Both the position numbers and the translations under genes were made by a program. Positions 45,898 to 59,598 of a stretch of DNA of 64,000 bases are shown in pieces; position 1 is the first letter of the stretch; the number at the start of each line of letters is the position of its first letter. This DNA comes from Malaya genurostris (lineage: Eukaryota > Arthropoda > Insecta > Diptera > Culicidae): the NCBI RefSeq assembly GCF_030247185.1, contig NC_080572.1:33216971-33280970 (forward strand), in the 5' to 3' direction. Below the pieces are notes generated by a model that saw only the letters and a program-made list of their open reading frames with translations, did not search any database and was not told the DNA's origin.

Positions 45898-46715
45898 ATA
45901 TAATTAAACTAATGTCACGGATACCAAAAAATACATGTTGATGATAATTTAAAGAAGAAAAAAGATTTTTTTTTATAAACCATTATGAGAAAACTTGGCA
46001 ACCTTGCGATACGAAATGAGATGAAAACAAAGCGCAATCTAGTGAATCAAGTGCAAATTTTCTCCTCATAAGCCAAGAGCTTCTTTTCTTAAACCAAATA
46101 GGGTAACGGCTCCCTATTTCATCTGAGCTCCTATTTCCATCTCATCCCTTCACCTCATTACTTTGAACATGAATAATATTTTAAAATTAAACCTGAAGGT
46201 TTGGTTTTAAAACCTACCTGAACCAAACTGTGAAATGTTTTAAAATGATTATAAAAGCTATTGTCACACTTTCCTATTGAAAGAAATGGTTTTAAGTTCT
46301 TTGTTTATCGTTTTTTTCATTTCAAATAAACTCCCTTTTCAATTTAGGGCACATTTTCGTCTCAAGATTTACAGTTCGTCATGCTTCTGATTATCTACTA
46401 ATCGATTCGTCTCAAAACTTGATCACTATTTCACACAATTACACTACCATTGAATGCTGGATGACTTCATAATTAGTAATGTTCACTTGCTACTTGTTTA
46501 ATTAACGATTTAATACTTCAAAAACTACCCGACAAACAATAAAAGTCTTTAAAAATATGAGATGAAAGTTTTTCACTTAGTTCACTTGATTGCGCTTTGT
46601 TTTCATCTCATTTGGTTTCGCAAAGTTGCCAAGTTAAAACAAAAATTGTTTTTCTTCTTTAAAATCTCATCAAAAAGTATGTTTTTTGGTATCCGTGACA
46701 TTAGTTTAATTATAT
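45898..46715. repeat. Foldback element with arms of about 150 bp
   Basis: The left arm (45898 to about 46058) starts ATATAATTAAACTAATGTCA and includes GAGATGAAAACAAAGCGCAA. The right arm (about 46560-46715) is its imperfect reverse complement. The core (46095-46500) carries repeat D: GGGTAACGGCTCCCTATTTC, TTTCCATCTCAT, CTACTAATCGATTCGTCTCA and GCTGGATGACTTC, which recurs at 48996-49245 (inverted) and 52025-52373. Confidence 0.75.
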
Positions 46716-46888
46716 TATTGATATTAATATTTCAATAAAACTGTTTTGGCTTCGAATATTACCAGGAAGAGCATGTTAAATACTAATGAAATAACCATTG
46801 TGGCAAATCTAGTAGCACTGGTTTCATTCCGCTATACGTCAACATAACGCTGTGAAAAGTGTGTGTTTCATCGGCTGTGCACAGAGAT

Positions 46889-47055
46889 GCCAGATATTTT
46901 CATAGAAAATATATATTACGTTGCATTGAAACTCTATATCTGGTCAATCTGTTTTCACTAATAAAATCCGTTAACATCATTTTATTAGTGAAAACAGATA
47001 GACCAGATATAGACTTTCTATGCAACGTAATACATATTCTATGAAAATATCTGGC
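46889..47055. repeat. 167 bp near-perfect hairpin
   Basis: GCCAGATATTTTCATAGAA at the left end is matched by the reverse complement at the right end. The arms are about 77 bp with a loop around TCCGTTAACATCA. An open frame across it reflects the palindrome only. It lies 48 bp left of the hAT-type MITE. Confidence 0.92.
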
Positions 47056-47103
47056 TTCAAATAGTTCAAATTGGTTCCAAATTTTAATATAAATGTTTGT
47101 CAG

Positions 47104-47279
47104 CAGTCGCGTAGCCAGAGAAAATTTTCGGGGGGGGGTTTTAGAACATGGTGATAAATCAACACATGTACAATTTATATCACAATGTTTCCCATGGGTT
47201 ATAATTTTTTGTTTCGGGGGGGGGGGGGGGGGGGGTTTGAACCCCTAAACCCCCCCCCCCCCCTCTGTATACGCGCCTG
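47104..47279. mobile_element. hAT-type MITE with poly-G and poly-C tracts
   Basis: 176 bp bounded by TTTGTCAG on both sides (47096-47103, 47280-47287). The ends are inverted: CAGTCGCGTAGCCAGAG on the left, CAGGCGCGTATACAGAG read from the right. Inside are a G9 run (about 47131), a G20 run (about 47216-47235) and a C14 run (about 47250-47263). An 8 bp duplication with CAG ends fits hAT. The G run near the middle and the C run near the right end can pair. Confidence 0.9.
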
Positions 47280-47287
47280 TTTGTCAG

Positions 47288-48114
47288 TGTTCATAATAAA
47301 TTATCTACATAAAAGATTTCCACTTTGACATGTGATTTGTCCGTTGATTAATAAACTTTTAAAGAATCACTGCAATCAAATACTAATAGATACTCTGAGA
47401 GAAAAGTCTATTTTTTTACTTCTTTCTGTCTATGAACCTGTACAAATCTATATTAAATTTAGGAAATCTTTACAAAATCGGTACTTTGATTTGAACCAGT
47501 ATGCGAACGCAAAAATCTATACAATACATATAAATCTGTATAAATGGCATGTCTGGCTCTACACTTTGTTTTAAGAAGGGCTAATGAATAAATAGTAACA
47601 ATCACAGTTTTGTTTTTATTTAAAGTTCACCAAATTAACTTTTCAGTAAAATTTTAAATTTAAAGTGAAAGGTAACGGAAACGACTGAAAAATTTTTTAA
47701 ACGTTGAAATGATTTCAAACTGGTTCTAAAAATATCGTATATTGTCTCATAGTTGGCCTTAGGCCGTTTTAAGAAGAATTCTGACATTTTGAACCTGAGA
47801 GTGTAATAGTGGAATATTTCGTTTTGATTGCTGTCGCCATTGCTAATTCATAGAATGAATAAAGGATCAACGATAGGATGGATAAAAATCCATTGAGATG
47901 AAATTAGGAGCAGAGTAGTGAACATTTCATAAGTGTTTTTTGCTGTTTTATGAACATTATTTTAATTTCCAAGGAATGTGAATCAAATTTCAATGTGGAG
48001 CAAGGCGAATGAAGCAGTAATATGAAATAGTTATAGTGATTTTAGTGGCTAAATCGAGGTTTGAAGGCGACGTCCTTACAAATGAGATGAAATAGGGAAC
48101 CCTTACCCTAATAA
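47288..48114. other. No gene recognised; repeat D end motif at 48075-48110
   Basis: ATGAGATGAAATAGGGAACC then CTTACCCTAA near 48078-48110 is the terminal-like motif of repeat D. No coding region. Confidence 0.45.
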
Positions 48115-48560
48115 TCACATTCTCAAATTGAATGGCTTGGAATTGACATGGTCTGATCAAGCTAAATACTTAGGTTTAACGTATGACAAAAAACTCACTT
48201 TCAAGGATCACATTGAAGGAATCCAGGCAAAGTGTAATAAATATATTAAATGTTTATATCCACTTATAAACAGAAATTCTAAGCTCTGTCTAAAAAACAA
48301 GTTGGTAATTTATAAACAAATTTTCCGACCAGCAGCCATGCTTTATGCAGTAACAATTTGGTGTAGTTGTTGTTCCACCTGGAAGAAAACGCTTCAAAGG
48401 ATTCAGAATAAAATTCTGAAAATGATTTGAAGCGTCCTCCCTGGTTTAGTACAAATGAGTTACATAGACTCACGAATATAGAACCATTAGATGTAATGTC
48501 ACATAATATTATAAGCAAATTCCGACAAAATCGATGCAATCTTCAATTGAATCGATTCGC
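48115..48560 (+). pseudogene. Jockey-clade LINE, C-terminal ORF2 fragment
   Basis: The translation ELTWSDQAKYLGLTYDKKLT, CLYPLINRNSKLCLKNKLVI and LQRIQNKILKMI parallels the end of ORF2 in the intact element at 59588-62260 (SDEVIYLGLTFD, SLYPLICRTSKLCLKNQM, LQRIQSKILKMI). After 48430 the frame shifts (PPWFSTNELHRLTNIEPLD). A 5'-truncated, related but distinct family. Confidence 0.88.
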
Positions 48561-48691
48561 TTTCTATATTAGTTAGTAAGTGGTATATAAGTTCTTTTTT
48601 CCCATTACACAATACAAGTAGGTTTAGAATTTTCCCTACACAAAAATCTCAGAATTGCGGAAGCAAATGATGTCCTCATGGTAATAACCAA

Positions 48692-48830
<139 letters not shown>

Positions 48831-48995
48831 GGGCTGAAAAGTCACCACTTGTGGCTGAACACCCAACACTCTTAATAATTTAATTTTAACTCATATTCCA
48901 ATAAATAGTGCAAATTTTTATTATCATTTCATATTTTTTTATTGTTTTTATTGCTTATCAGATAATTTCAGACGTCTTTAATCGTTGCTTGAACA

Positions 48996-49375
48996 AGTGG
49001 AAATTGAACATTACTAACTACAAAGTCATCCAACATTGAATAGTGGTGTAATTATGTGAAATAGTGATCATGTTTTGAGACGAATCGATTAGTAAATATT
49101 CAGAAACATAATGAATTGTAAAACTTCAAACGAAAATGGATCCTAAATCAAAAAGTGAATTGAAAGATATGATTAATGTTCAAAGTTATGAGATGAAGAA
49201 ATGAGATGGAAATTGGAGCTGAGATGAGCCCTTACCCTAGCTGTTTTCATCGTATTGCCTGCACTTCTAATCATTGTTATGGCAACGCTAAAATAAACAC
49301 AAGTGAATTAGTTTTTTTCTCTTCTTGCTGTTAAGTTGACAATGGATAAAGTAAATTTTGCAAAAAATTTCGATA
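48996..49375. repeat. Left arm of a 3.4 kb inverted repeat
   Basis: From AGTGGAAATTGAACATTACT to about AAATTTCGATATCTTGACAT. Matches the reverse complement of 51690-52373, apart from a retroposon in the right arm and about 105 bp missing here between GATCCTAAATCAAAAAGTGA and ATTGAAAGATATGATTAATG. Contains repeat D plus flanking sequence. Confidence 0.85.
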
Positions 49376-50033
49376 TCTTGACATAAAAATAAAATGAAAT
49401 GACATGAAATGTGCGTCTTTTCCTTAGCTTTCAAATAAGCGATTTCATAAAACAACCCTTAAAGTGAATAGTGTGAAAAAAGTTATAAATTAATAAACAT
49501 ATAAAAAAATTTCATACTTGGGCCTATTTTTTTGTAGAAAAAAGAAGCCATAGGGATTTAACTCAATCTTGGCAAAGCTTCAGAGTATAAAGATCAATAG
49601 TTTCAGAGCAGTGAATTTTTCAATTACGACCCGCACGCGCGGAGCGTACCGCAATGCAATTCGCTCGGATACGGGCTTAACTTGTCGACACCCCGCATAC
49701 GCATGGCTGCCAGATGGCTGACTAAACGCTGCCAGCTGGAAAAATATGGCTGGCAGACATTCTGGTGACCGGCTGCCTCACCGCTGCCAGGAATACAACT
49801 CAAACGATACAACCGTATCCACCAGGATTTTTCCACATTGAAATCTTTGACATTTTCAGCGAAGGTGAGAAGATAAAAACTCTCGGCTAACTTGGATACA
49901 GGCGACTTTGTTTTGTCAAATTGGATTTGACAACCGTAACTGAATCAATTTTGGTAGCCTTCTGGTGGCCATGGCTGCCCAGGTAGCCAAAACGCTATGC
50001 GGGACATGTCGCGCCACAGATCGAATCCTAACT
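49376..50033. other. No gene recognised; TGGCAG/CTGCCA-rich stretch
   Basis: 49620-50030 is GC-rich for this window, with many GCTGCCA and TGGCTGG motifs in both orientations and short imperfect palindromes. No protein resemblance on either strand. Confidence 0.4.
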
Positions 50034-50040
50034 TTGTTAG

Positions 50041-50389
50041 TTAAAGGACTATTCACACACTTCAGTTCCGTGACGGTTCAGTGAAAGTGCCTTCAGTGCG
50101 CCGTCAGTGTTCTTTTTTTGTAGGAACCTTTCCGTTCCGTTTCCGTGCTGTTTCCGTTCAGACACAGCAAATGCAGTGACATACCGACTTCAGTGAAAAT
50201 AAAAAATATCGGTGACGACGAATTTGAGTTTGCCGGACGGACGCTACACTGACGGCGAGCTGCACTGAAACGGCACGGTGCCGGATAGGTGTGAAAGCGT
50301 GCGTTGAAAACGATTGAAATAATATAAGTATCCGTGCACGGTGTTGTGCCGGCACTGAACCGGATCGTATATGTGTGAATAGTCCTTTA
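50041..50389. mobile_element. 349 bp MITE with 17-18 bp inverted ends
   Basis: Flanked by TTGTTAG (50034-50040 and 50390-50396). Ends TTAAAGGACTATTCACACA and, read from the right, TAAAGGACTATTCACACA. The interior is rich in CAGTG motifs and has no coding region. The 7 bp duplication could be 8 bp with decay, so the superfamily is open. Confidence 0.82.
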
Positions 50390-50661
50390 TTGTTAGCAAT
50401 GTTTCAGGCAGAAAGCGAGTTGGGACAAATTGGGGCAAAGGATTTCCGTGAGTAATAGAATAATGGTGACATAAAGTATTTGAACAGTTGCATTTTTCTA
50501 TGATTCTGGTTTACAAAAACTCAATAAAGACTGTCCCAGAAAGTATGGACGCACTTTGATTTCGCTGTAAATAATTCACAAGTGTTAGATATTCAAATTT
50601 TATTCGATATACTGATAATATTAGACTACCACAACTGAATATTATTCTCAACATTTGCTAC

Positions 50662-51544
50662 TTAGCCATTGTAGACTAGATGGCGCACCTTCTTGCGAAC
50701 GTTCCTTATTAAATTCCGTACAGACTTCTTGGCGACAAATTTTGACACTTTTTTCCAATCTTTTCCGAACTGTTGAATGGTTTCGGCTGCCGAGACATGT
50801 TTCCTAAGATGTGCCTTCGTTAATGAACAAAATTCCTCAATTGGTCGAAGTTGTAGGCAATTTGATGGATTCATGTCTTTTGGGACGGAAGTGACATTTT
50901 CGGTAGTATACAATTCTACCGTTGATTTCGAGTAGTGGCAAGAATCAAGATCTGGTCAGAAGACAACAGCATCCTTTTGGCTGCGAATCATGGGTAGAAG
51001 TCGTTTTTGTAAACATTCCTTAATGTATTTTAAATGTAAATTGCTTGCCAGACCATAGCTTTCTTACCAAATTTTTCGACTTCAATCAATGTTTTGGACT
51101 GGTTTAACACTTGCTCTTAACGCACCGTATAATATTGTGGTCCCGGCAAGGATTTGTAATCGAGTTTCACGTAGGTTTCGTCGTCCATGATTATGCAGTT
51201 CAAATTTCCAACAATAATCGTATTGTACAGCTTCCGAACCCTCGGCCTGATCGATGCTTCTTATTTCGGACTTCGTTGTTTCTGTTTCTTATAGGTTTGA
51301 AGATTCAAACGTTCTTTAGCACGAAGAACATTTGACTTCGAAGTGCCCACTTTTTTTGCCACATCCCGAACCTACGTTTATCCAACTGAGGGTTAGCAGG
51401 ACCTTTTTTTCGACCTGTTTTCGGTTTATCCTCAAAGGTGTTATCCTCATCGAACTTCCTGATTGCATTTCGCACAGCTGTTGCGTCATGTTTCTTGTAA
51501 TCAGAAATAATTACTAATGTTTCATGATCGATTTTGCTGTTCAT
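50662..51544 (-). pseudogene. ITmD37E-type Tc1-mariner transposase relic, copy 2
   Basis: Minus-strand reading from MNSKIDHETLVIISDYKKHD: RNAIRKFDEDNTFEDKPKTG, NPQLDKR, RLNLQTYKKQKQRSP, RVRKLYNTIIVGNLNCIIMD, DETYVKLDYKSLPGPQYYT, PDLDSCHYSKSTVELYTTEN, MNPSNCLQLRPIEEF and KVRHLVYNG. Both Asp residues and the Glu are readable. A TGA replaces the Trp normally before PDLD, and there are other stops and frame changes. More complete at the N-terminus than the copy at 43100. Lies inside the 3.4 kb inverted repeat. Confidence 0.87.
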
Positions 51545-51689
51545 TTTATAATAGAAAACAATGGGGAATATAGTCGGTTGGTCGTTGTTCCAATAAAGCC
51601 AGTTGTGGCGTTTTGAATAACGAAGGCGTAATTTTCCACAAAATCGCAAATTATTAAACTTTCGTCACTCTTCAAATTTTTTTTTTCAC

Positions 51690-52373
51690 ATTTTGAATAT
51701 ATGAAATTTTTTAGCAAAATTTACTTTATCCATTTTTTTTATTCAAAAATATAATATAATTTTTCAGGCACACTGCTTAAGCTCTAAGATGCCGGCTTTT
51801 TCTAATTGTAGTTAACGACTAACATAAAACTGTAATATTGGTGTTGAAATTGTCGATTCTTGAGAATCCAGCCTACAGCTGGCAATCCGCAGTGGTCGAT
51901 GAGAACTTACTTTATCCATTGTCAACTTAGCAGCAAGAAGAGAAAAAAAAACTAATTTACTTGTGTTTATTTTACCGTTGCATAACAATGATTAGAAGTG
52001 CAGGCAATACGATGAAAACAGCTAGGGTAAGGGTTCCCTAATTCATCTCAGCTCCAATTTCCATCTCATAACTTTGAACATTAATCATATCTTTCAACGT
52101 ACTTGAACAAAACTGTAGAATGTTTTATAACATTTATTCCAACTTTCCAATTGAAAAAAAAATAGTTTAAAAACCTTCAACAATTGCTTTTTTCATTTAA
52201 AATAAATTCACTTTTTGATTTAGGAACCACTTTCGTCTGAAGTTTTACAATTCATCATGTTTCTGAATATTTACTAATCGATTCGTCTCAAAACATGATC
52301 TCTCTTACACATAATTACACCACTGTTCAATGTTGGATGACTTTGTAGTTAGTAGTATTCACTTTCCACTCAT
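51690..52373. repeat. Right arm of the 3.4 kb inverted repeat
   Basis: Reverse complement of 48996-49375, interrupted by the family A retroposon (51735-51906). Includes TTACTTTATCCATTGTCAAC, AAAACAGCTAGGGTAAGGGT, TTTCCATCTCATAACTTTGA and CTAATCGATTCGTCTCAAAA. Confidence 0.85.
51735..51906 (-). mobile_element. Family A retroposon insertion with 14 bp target duplication
   Basis: 172 bp flanked by TTACTTTATCCATT (51721-51734, 51907-51920). On the minus strand it ends TTTTTGAATAAAAAAA and carries GTTAACTACAATTAGAAAAA and CATCTTAGAGCTTAAGCAGT. The longest clearly bounded copy of the family here, and it postdates the inverted repeat. Confidence 0.9.
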
Positions 52374-55439
<3,066 letters not shown>

Positions 55440-55930
55440 TCGTAAGAACAATATTAACAACATTTTCGAACAATTTTAATACGGTATTAGACAAGGTTCT
55501 GGCACACAAGCTGCTGTTATAGAACTAGTTGACAAGATAATTAGTGAAGTAGATCGTAAGAATATGGACGATGCCTTATTTATTGACCTTAAAAAAGCTT
55601 TTGACACATTCATACCACACTATTTTACTGGAAAAGCTCGAATGTTATGGTAACAGCCAACAACGTTATTTGTAGTTACTTGACAAATAGATAGCAATTG
55701 GTATCCGTTGATAGTGAACGTAGCAATCTCGCACCTATAAAAATTGGTGCTAGGTAGTAATATAGGATCTTATACATAAATGATTTAGGCAATTTGAATC
55801 TTAACGGAATTCCAAGACTCTTTGCTGATAAAACAGCCTTATTTTATCCCCATCATAATATCAGTACCATTATTAGCTCGATGAACAGTGACCTAAAAAT
55901 CCTTGACCAATATTTCAACGCTGATTTATT
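55440..55930 (+). pseudogene. Non-LTR reverse transcriptase relic
   Basis: YGIRQGSGTQAAVIELVDKI near 55480, DDALFIDLKKAFDTFI near 55570, then TYINDLGNLNLNGIPRLFAD followed by KTALFY (catalytic FADD reduced to FADK) near 55775-55845, and SDLKILDQYFNAD. The FIDLKKAFDT and INDL...LFADDT pattern is typical of CR1/L2-type or Jockey-type reverse transcriptases. It differs from the other LINEs here. Many stops; both ends missing. Confidence 0.85.
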
Positions 55931-56017
55931 GTGGATTCCACAAAAGGAAATTTAGTTCCACTGGGATTCCACACTAGGTAATAGTTAATTAGTTAATTGC
56001 ACATTCTACAATAAATT

Positions 56018-56074
56018 GTTTGTACTCTTCGCTATACGAGAACGGGTGACAATTAAAAGTTTCATAAATATATA
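56018..56074 (+). repeat. Family B head fragment
   Basis: GTACTCTTCGCTATACGAGA then GGTGACAATTAAAAGTTTCA is the start of family B without its hairpin tip. Confidence 0.65.
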
Positions 56075-57162
56075 AAGGTGTGGTATTCTTCAAAATAATG
56101 TTCATTGATTCTTAGAAAATAAAAAAGTTTGCCCATAAGCTAATATTACCTACAAAGTGAAACAGTACTCAGGTCGGTTAGGTCATCTCTGAGGAAACGA
56201 AGTGAGTTCCACTATTGCAGGTCCTTCCGAAACCGAAATCCGGGAACTGATATAATGGAAGTCGGCTCTAAAAAAGTGACTGGGATCTATTTTTGAGTCT
56301 ATGGATACAATCTCCGGTCGTTAATCGAAAGCCGGGAACAATGAAATCCAAATTAATGTTTGGCCGTTTACTGACAATGACTACATATTGGAATAGTTTT
56401 GAGGCAAGTTTAGAATTTTTTTTTACTTCCGGTGCTTCCGGAATCAGAAATCGAGAACCAGCATAGCCGGAATTGGTTTACTTGGTTGTCTGTTGACAAT
56501 GGCTACCGATTGGAATAGTTTCGAGGCCGGTTTAAATTTTTTCACGTGTTTTGTTTCGCCGGTTTAAATTTTTGATACACTATCAAATGATGACGATCAA
56601 ATATGACGGTATCAAATTTTTGATACACTTCACCCTATAATTTCGGAACCGGAAGTCGGATTCGAATGAAATTTTGTATGGTACCATGAGACTTTGTATA
56701 AGTTTTGTATGGCACCGTGAGACTTTTTATTTGAATTAAAGTTTGTTGAAATAAAAAAAAACGTTGAAAATGTTTACTCTAATCACCCTGTAATTTCGGA
56801 ACAGAAAGTCGGATCTAAATAAAATTCAGGAACTTTGTATGGAACGATTTTACCTTTCATTTGGATCGAAGTTTGTGAGAATCCTGTAATTTTTCGGATT
56901 CGAATAAAATTCAGAAACTTTTTGTGCGGTTACAAAACCTTTCATTTGAATCTAAGTGCATGAAAATCGGTTAAGCCATCTCAGAGAAAAGTAAGTGCAA
57001 AAAAAGTTACATACATACATACATACACACACATACACACACATAAAGACACTTTGCGTACTCGACGAACTGAGTCGAATGGTATATGACACTCGGCCCT
57101 CTGTGGCTCGGTTCAAAAAGCGGTTTTCACAGTGATTGCATAACCTTTCTCTATGAGAAAGA
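56075..57162 (-). repeat. Family C, complete or nearly complete copy
   Basis: GGTATTCTTCAAAATAATG at the left, several blocks with AACCGGAAGTCGGATTC and CCTTTCATTTGAATCTAAG, a CATA/CACA microsatellite near 57010-57045, GAATGGTATATGACACTCGG, and a right border CCTTTCTCTATGAGAAAG. More internal units than copy 2. Confidence 0.82.
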
Positions 57163-57948
57163 CAAAATGAAGCATAAATAAAACCAGCATATAACTTTTA
57201 TCAAAACTACTTTTTGTCAAAAATAATGTAAGGTAGAATAGTCATTTTTCTTCTTACACATTTTCTTTTAAACACGAAGAAAACATAATGGGGATTGAAC
57301 ATCGATTGCGATAATATTATAATTCTCATGATATAAAAATTAAAAATGATGAGAATTTCATGTACCTACATGGATTAATTTTTAGCATTTGGAACGTAGT
57401 GTTATAAAGTTTGTCCGTTGTATTTAGTTCGTAATTTCAAATACTGTGCTGCTTTATTATTGTTGATAGAAAAGCATTCTGGATTCATTCAATATTAATA
57501 ATCTCGATGATGACTAAGTTTCAACTTGTTTACTTGAATTCATCATGTTATGGAAAGTTAAGTTATTTCAGCATGCCATTACAACATAACGACAAGTTAT
57601 TTTTTGCTGATTTCCAATATTTTGCTAGTCACTAGTCGCAACTGTGGTTTTTGAGTCACGCAAGTGGTTAGATGTTAGTAACAATCACTCAAATTTCTGG
57701 TTGCAAACTGGTCACAAATTAGCTAGCGAAACAAAAATTGTCACTTGGGGCGTCTGTTGATATAGTGAAGTATGCCAGCTTTACCGGCTCTTGTATATAT
57801 GAGAAATCGTAGAAAGTTCCTTTTTGAAAATATTGGAAATAGAATATGGATAAAATTTATTGGCAATCGATGGAATCAACAAATTTTCATTTGGATGTGT
57901 TTCAGATGGATGTTTGATATCGATGTGAGATCTATTCTGGTATGAATT
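57163..57948. other. No gene recognised
   Basis: AT-rich, no recognised family. Confidence 0.4.
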
Positions 57949-58340
57949 TTTTTGGCATTAAAAATGCCTTACTCTTCACTATATGGGGCCGGGTGTCAAT
58001 TAAAAGTTTCAAAAATAGTCGCGTAACCTTTTTGTGTCATAATTTTGAACGTAAAACTCGGTCAATTGTTGATGGATTGTTATAATTTAACAACCAATCG
58101 ATTCGGAAACTTTTAACTTAAACATGTATGACGACGTCGTTTCAGTATTTCAATAGTATACTATTGAAAAAATGGTTGGAATAGACCTATGTTTTCATCC
58201 ACCAATCCCTGTTCTACAAAATGACGTCAACTTCTTGTTCGGCATAGGAGGCTTTGCGTCATGCATAAAAAACACCGTATCGTTATGCGTAGTATGAAGA
58301 CAAATCTATAAATATAGGCGGCACAATATTTCTTTGCTTA
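57949..58340 (+). repeat. Family B repeat, copy 3, left part
   Basis: TTTTTGGCATTAAAAATGCC onward, nearly the same as copy 2 (43827). It stops at ATTTCTTTGCTTA (58328-58340), the left target duplication of the Juan-like element, and resumes at 62499. Confidence 0.88.
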
Positions 58341-58440
58341 ATTCGTCATCTAACACTCGATGTGGATAGACGAATAACCTACTACGACTAATTTCGATTT
58401 TGTTTTATTTTTTATTCGCAGTTGTCTACCTACCCAAGCT

Positions 58441-59598
58441 ATGGGTAAAAACCGCCATAGATCCGAGAAGGATCCAAAGGATGCTAAGCGTCTGAAGCCA
58501 AGTGATGTACAGGTAAACGACCGTTTGCTGAGTGAAAACCAATATGCTGATCTGCCAGTAGATGTCGAAGAGGAACTGCAGAAGAAGGAAAAAATGCCGC
58601 CTTTCTACCTGAAGGGCTTCCCACCAACTCTACGCTCGGATTTCAACACACTGATCAGCAAAGGACTACAGGCAACAATCCGTTTATGTACTGAAGGCTA
58701 CAAAATAACTGTTCCGGCTTTGAACCACTACAAAGGAGTGGAATGTTATCTGAAGCAGACAAAAGCGGAATACTTCACACACGATATTGCCGCCAACAAA
58801 CCTATGAAGGTTGTACTTCGAGGACTACCCGACATGATGGAAGCCGAACTAAAGCAGGCACTGTCGGAGGCTGGACTAAAGCCTTTGATGGTGTTCAAAA
58901 TGAAGCGACATAATACGGATAAAAAGTTTAGAGATCAACTGTACCTGATTCATCTGGAGAAGGGCTCCATCACCATGAGTCAACTGAAAACGATTAAATC
59001 GTTATTTCACATAATCATCGAATGGCAAAAGTATAAACCGGTACATCGGGATATCACACAGTGCACGAACTGTTTGAACTACGGCCATGGAGCGAGGAAT
59101 TACCACATGAAAAGTCGGTGCGGGAAATGTGCCGAACCACACAATACCAACGATTGCCTACTAGATGACATCGCTGTAAAATGTGTGAACTGTGATGGCG
59201 ACCATCCATCTACTAGCAAATCGTGTCCCAAACGTGCTGAGTTCACAAAAATTCGACAACAGGCATCCCGTAAACAATCAACGCGCAAAAATGTTCCACA
59301 GAAGGATGAAATTAATTTCCCACGGCTCCCACCGAAGAGGGATATTCCGAATTTGCCGCCACTTCCTCGCAGCAATCCAAAGACATCAGCCGCTGGATCT
59401 CAAAAAGAATCTTCCTCAAGAATCCCTCCTGGATGGGGCAATAATCAACCACAAGCAAAGGATGACTCTGGTGATTTATTCTCTGCTGAACAACTGATCG
59501 TCATTTTTGAAACAATGACAACAAAACTACGAAACTGCAGAACGCGGTTAGATCAAATCAACGCCTTAGGAAAATTCATCATCGAATATGCAATATAA
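58441..59598 (+). CDS. ORF1 nucleic-acid-binding protein (Gag-like) of the Juan-like element
   Basis: 385 codons from the first ATG after the leader. The N-terminus is basic (MGKNRHRSEKDPKDAKRLKP), the middle region resembles Jockey ORF1 (MPPFYLKGFPPTLRSDFN; VVLRGLPDMMEAELKQAL), and three Cys-His motifs lie at 208-262. Motif 2 (C227, C230, H234, C239) and motif 3 (C248, C251, H255, C262) are complete. Motif 1 has C208, C211 and H216 but Tyr 221 where the last Cys is expected (TAC at 59101-59103; TGC would differ by one base). The protein binds element RNA. It ends 11 bp inside ORF2. Confidence 0.94.
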   Translation: MGKNRHRSEKDPKDAKRLKPSDVQVNDRLLSENQYADLPVDVEEELQKKEKMPPFYLKGFPPTLRSDFNTLISKGLQATIRLCTEGYKITVPALNHYKGVECYLKQTKAEYFTHDIAANKPMKVVLRGLPDMMEAELKQALSEAGLKPLMVFKMKRHNTDKKFRDQLYLIHLEKGSITMSQLKTIKSLFHIIIEWQKYKPVHRDITQCTNCLNYGHGARNYHMKSRCGKCAEPHNTNDCLLDDIAVKCVNCDGDHPSTSKSCPKRAEFTKIRQQASRKQSTRKNVPQKDEINFPRLPPKRDIPNLPPLPRSNPKTSAAGSQKESSSRIPPGWGNNQPQAKDDSGDLFSAEQLIVIFETMTTKLRNCRTRLDQINALGKFIIEYAI

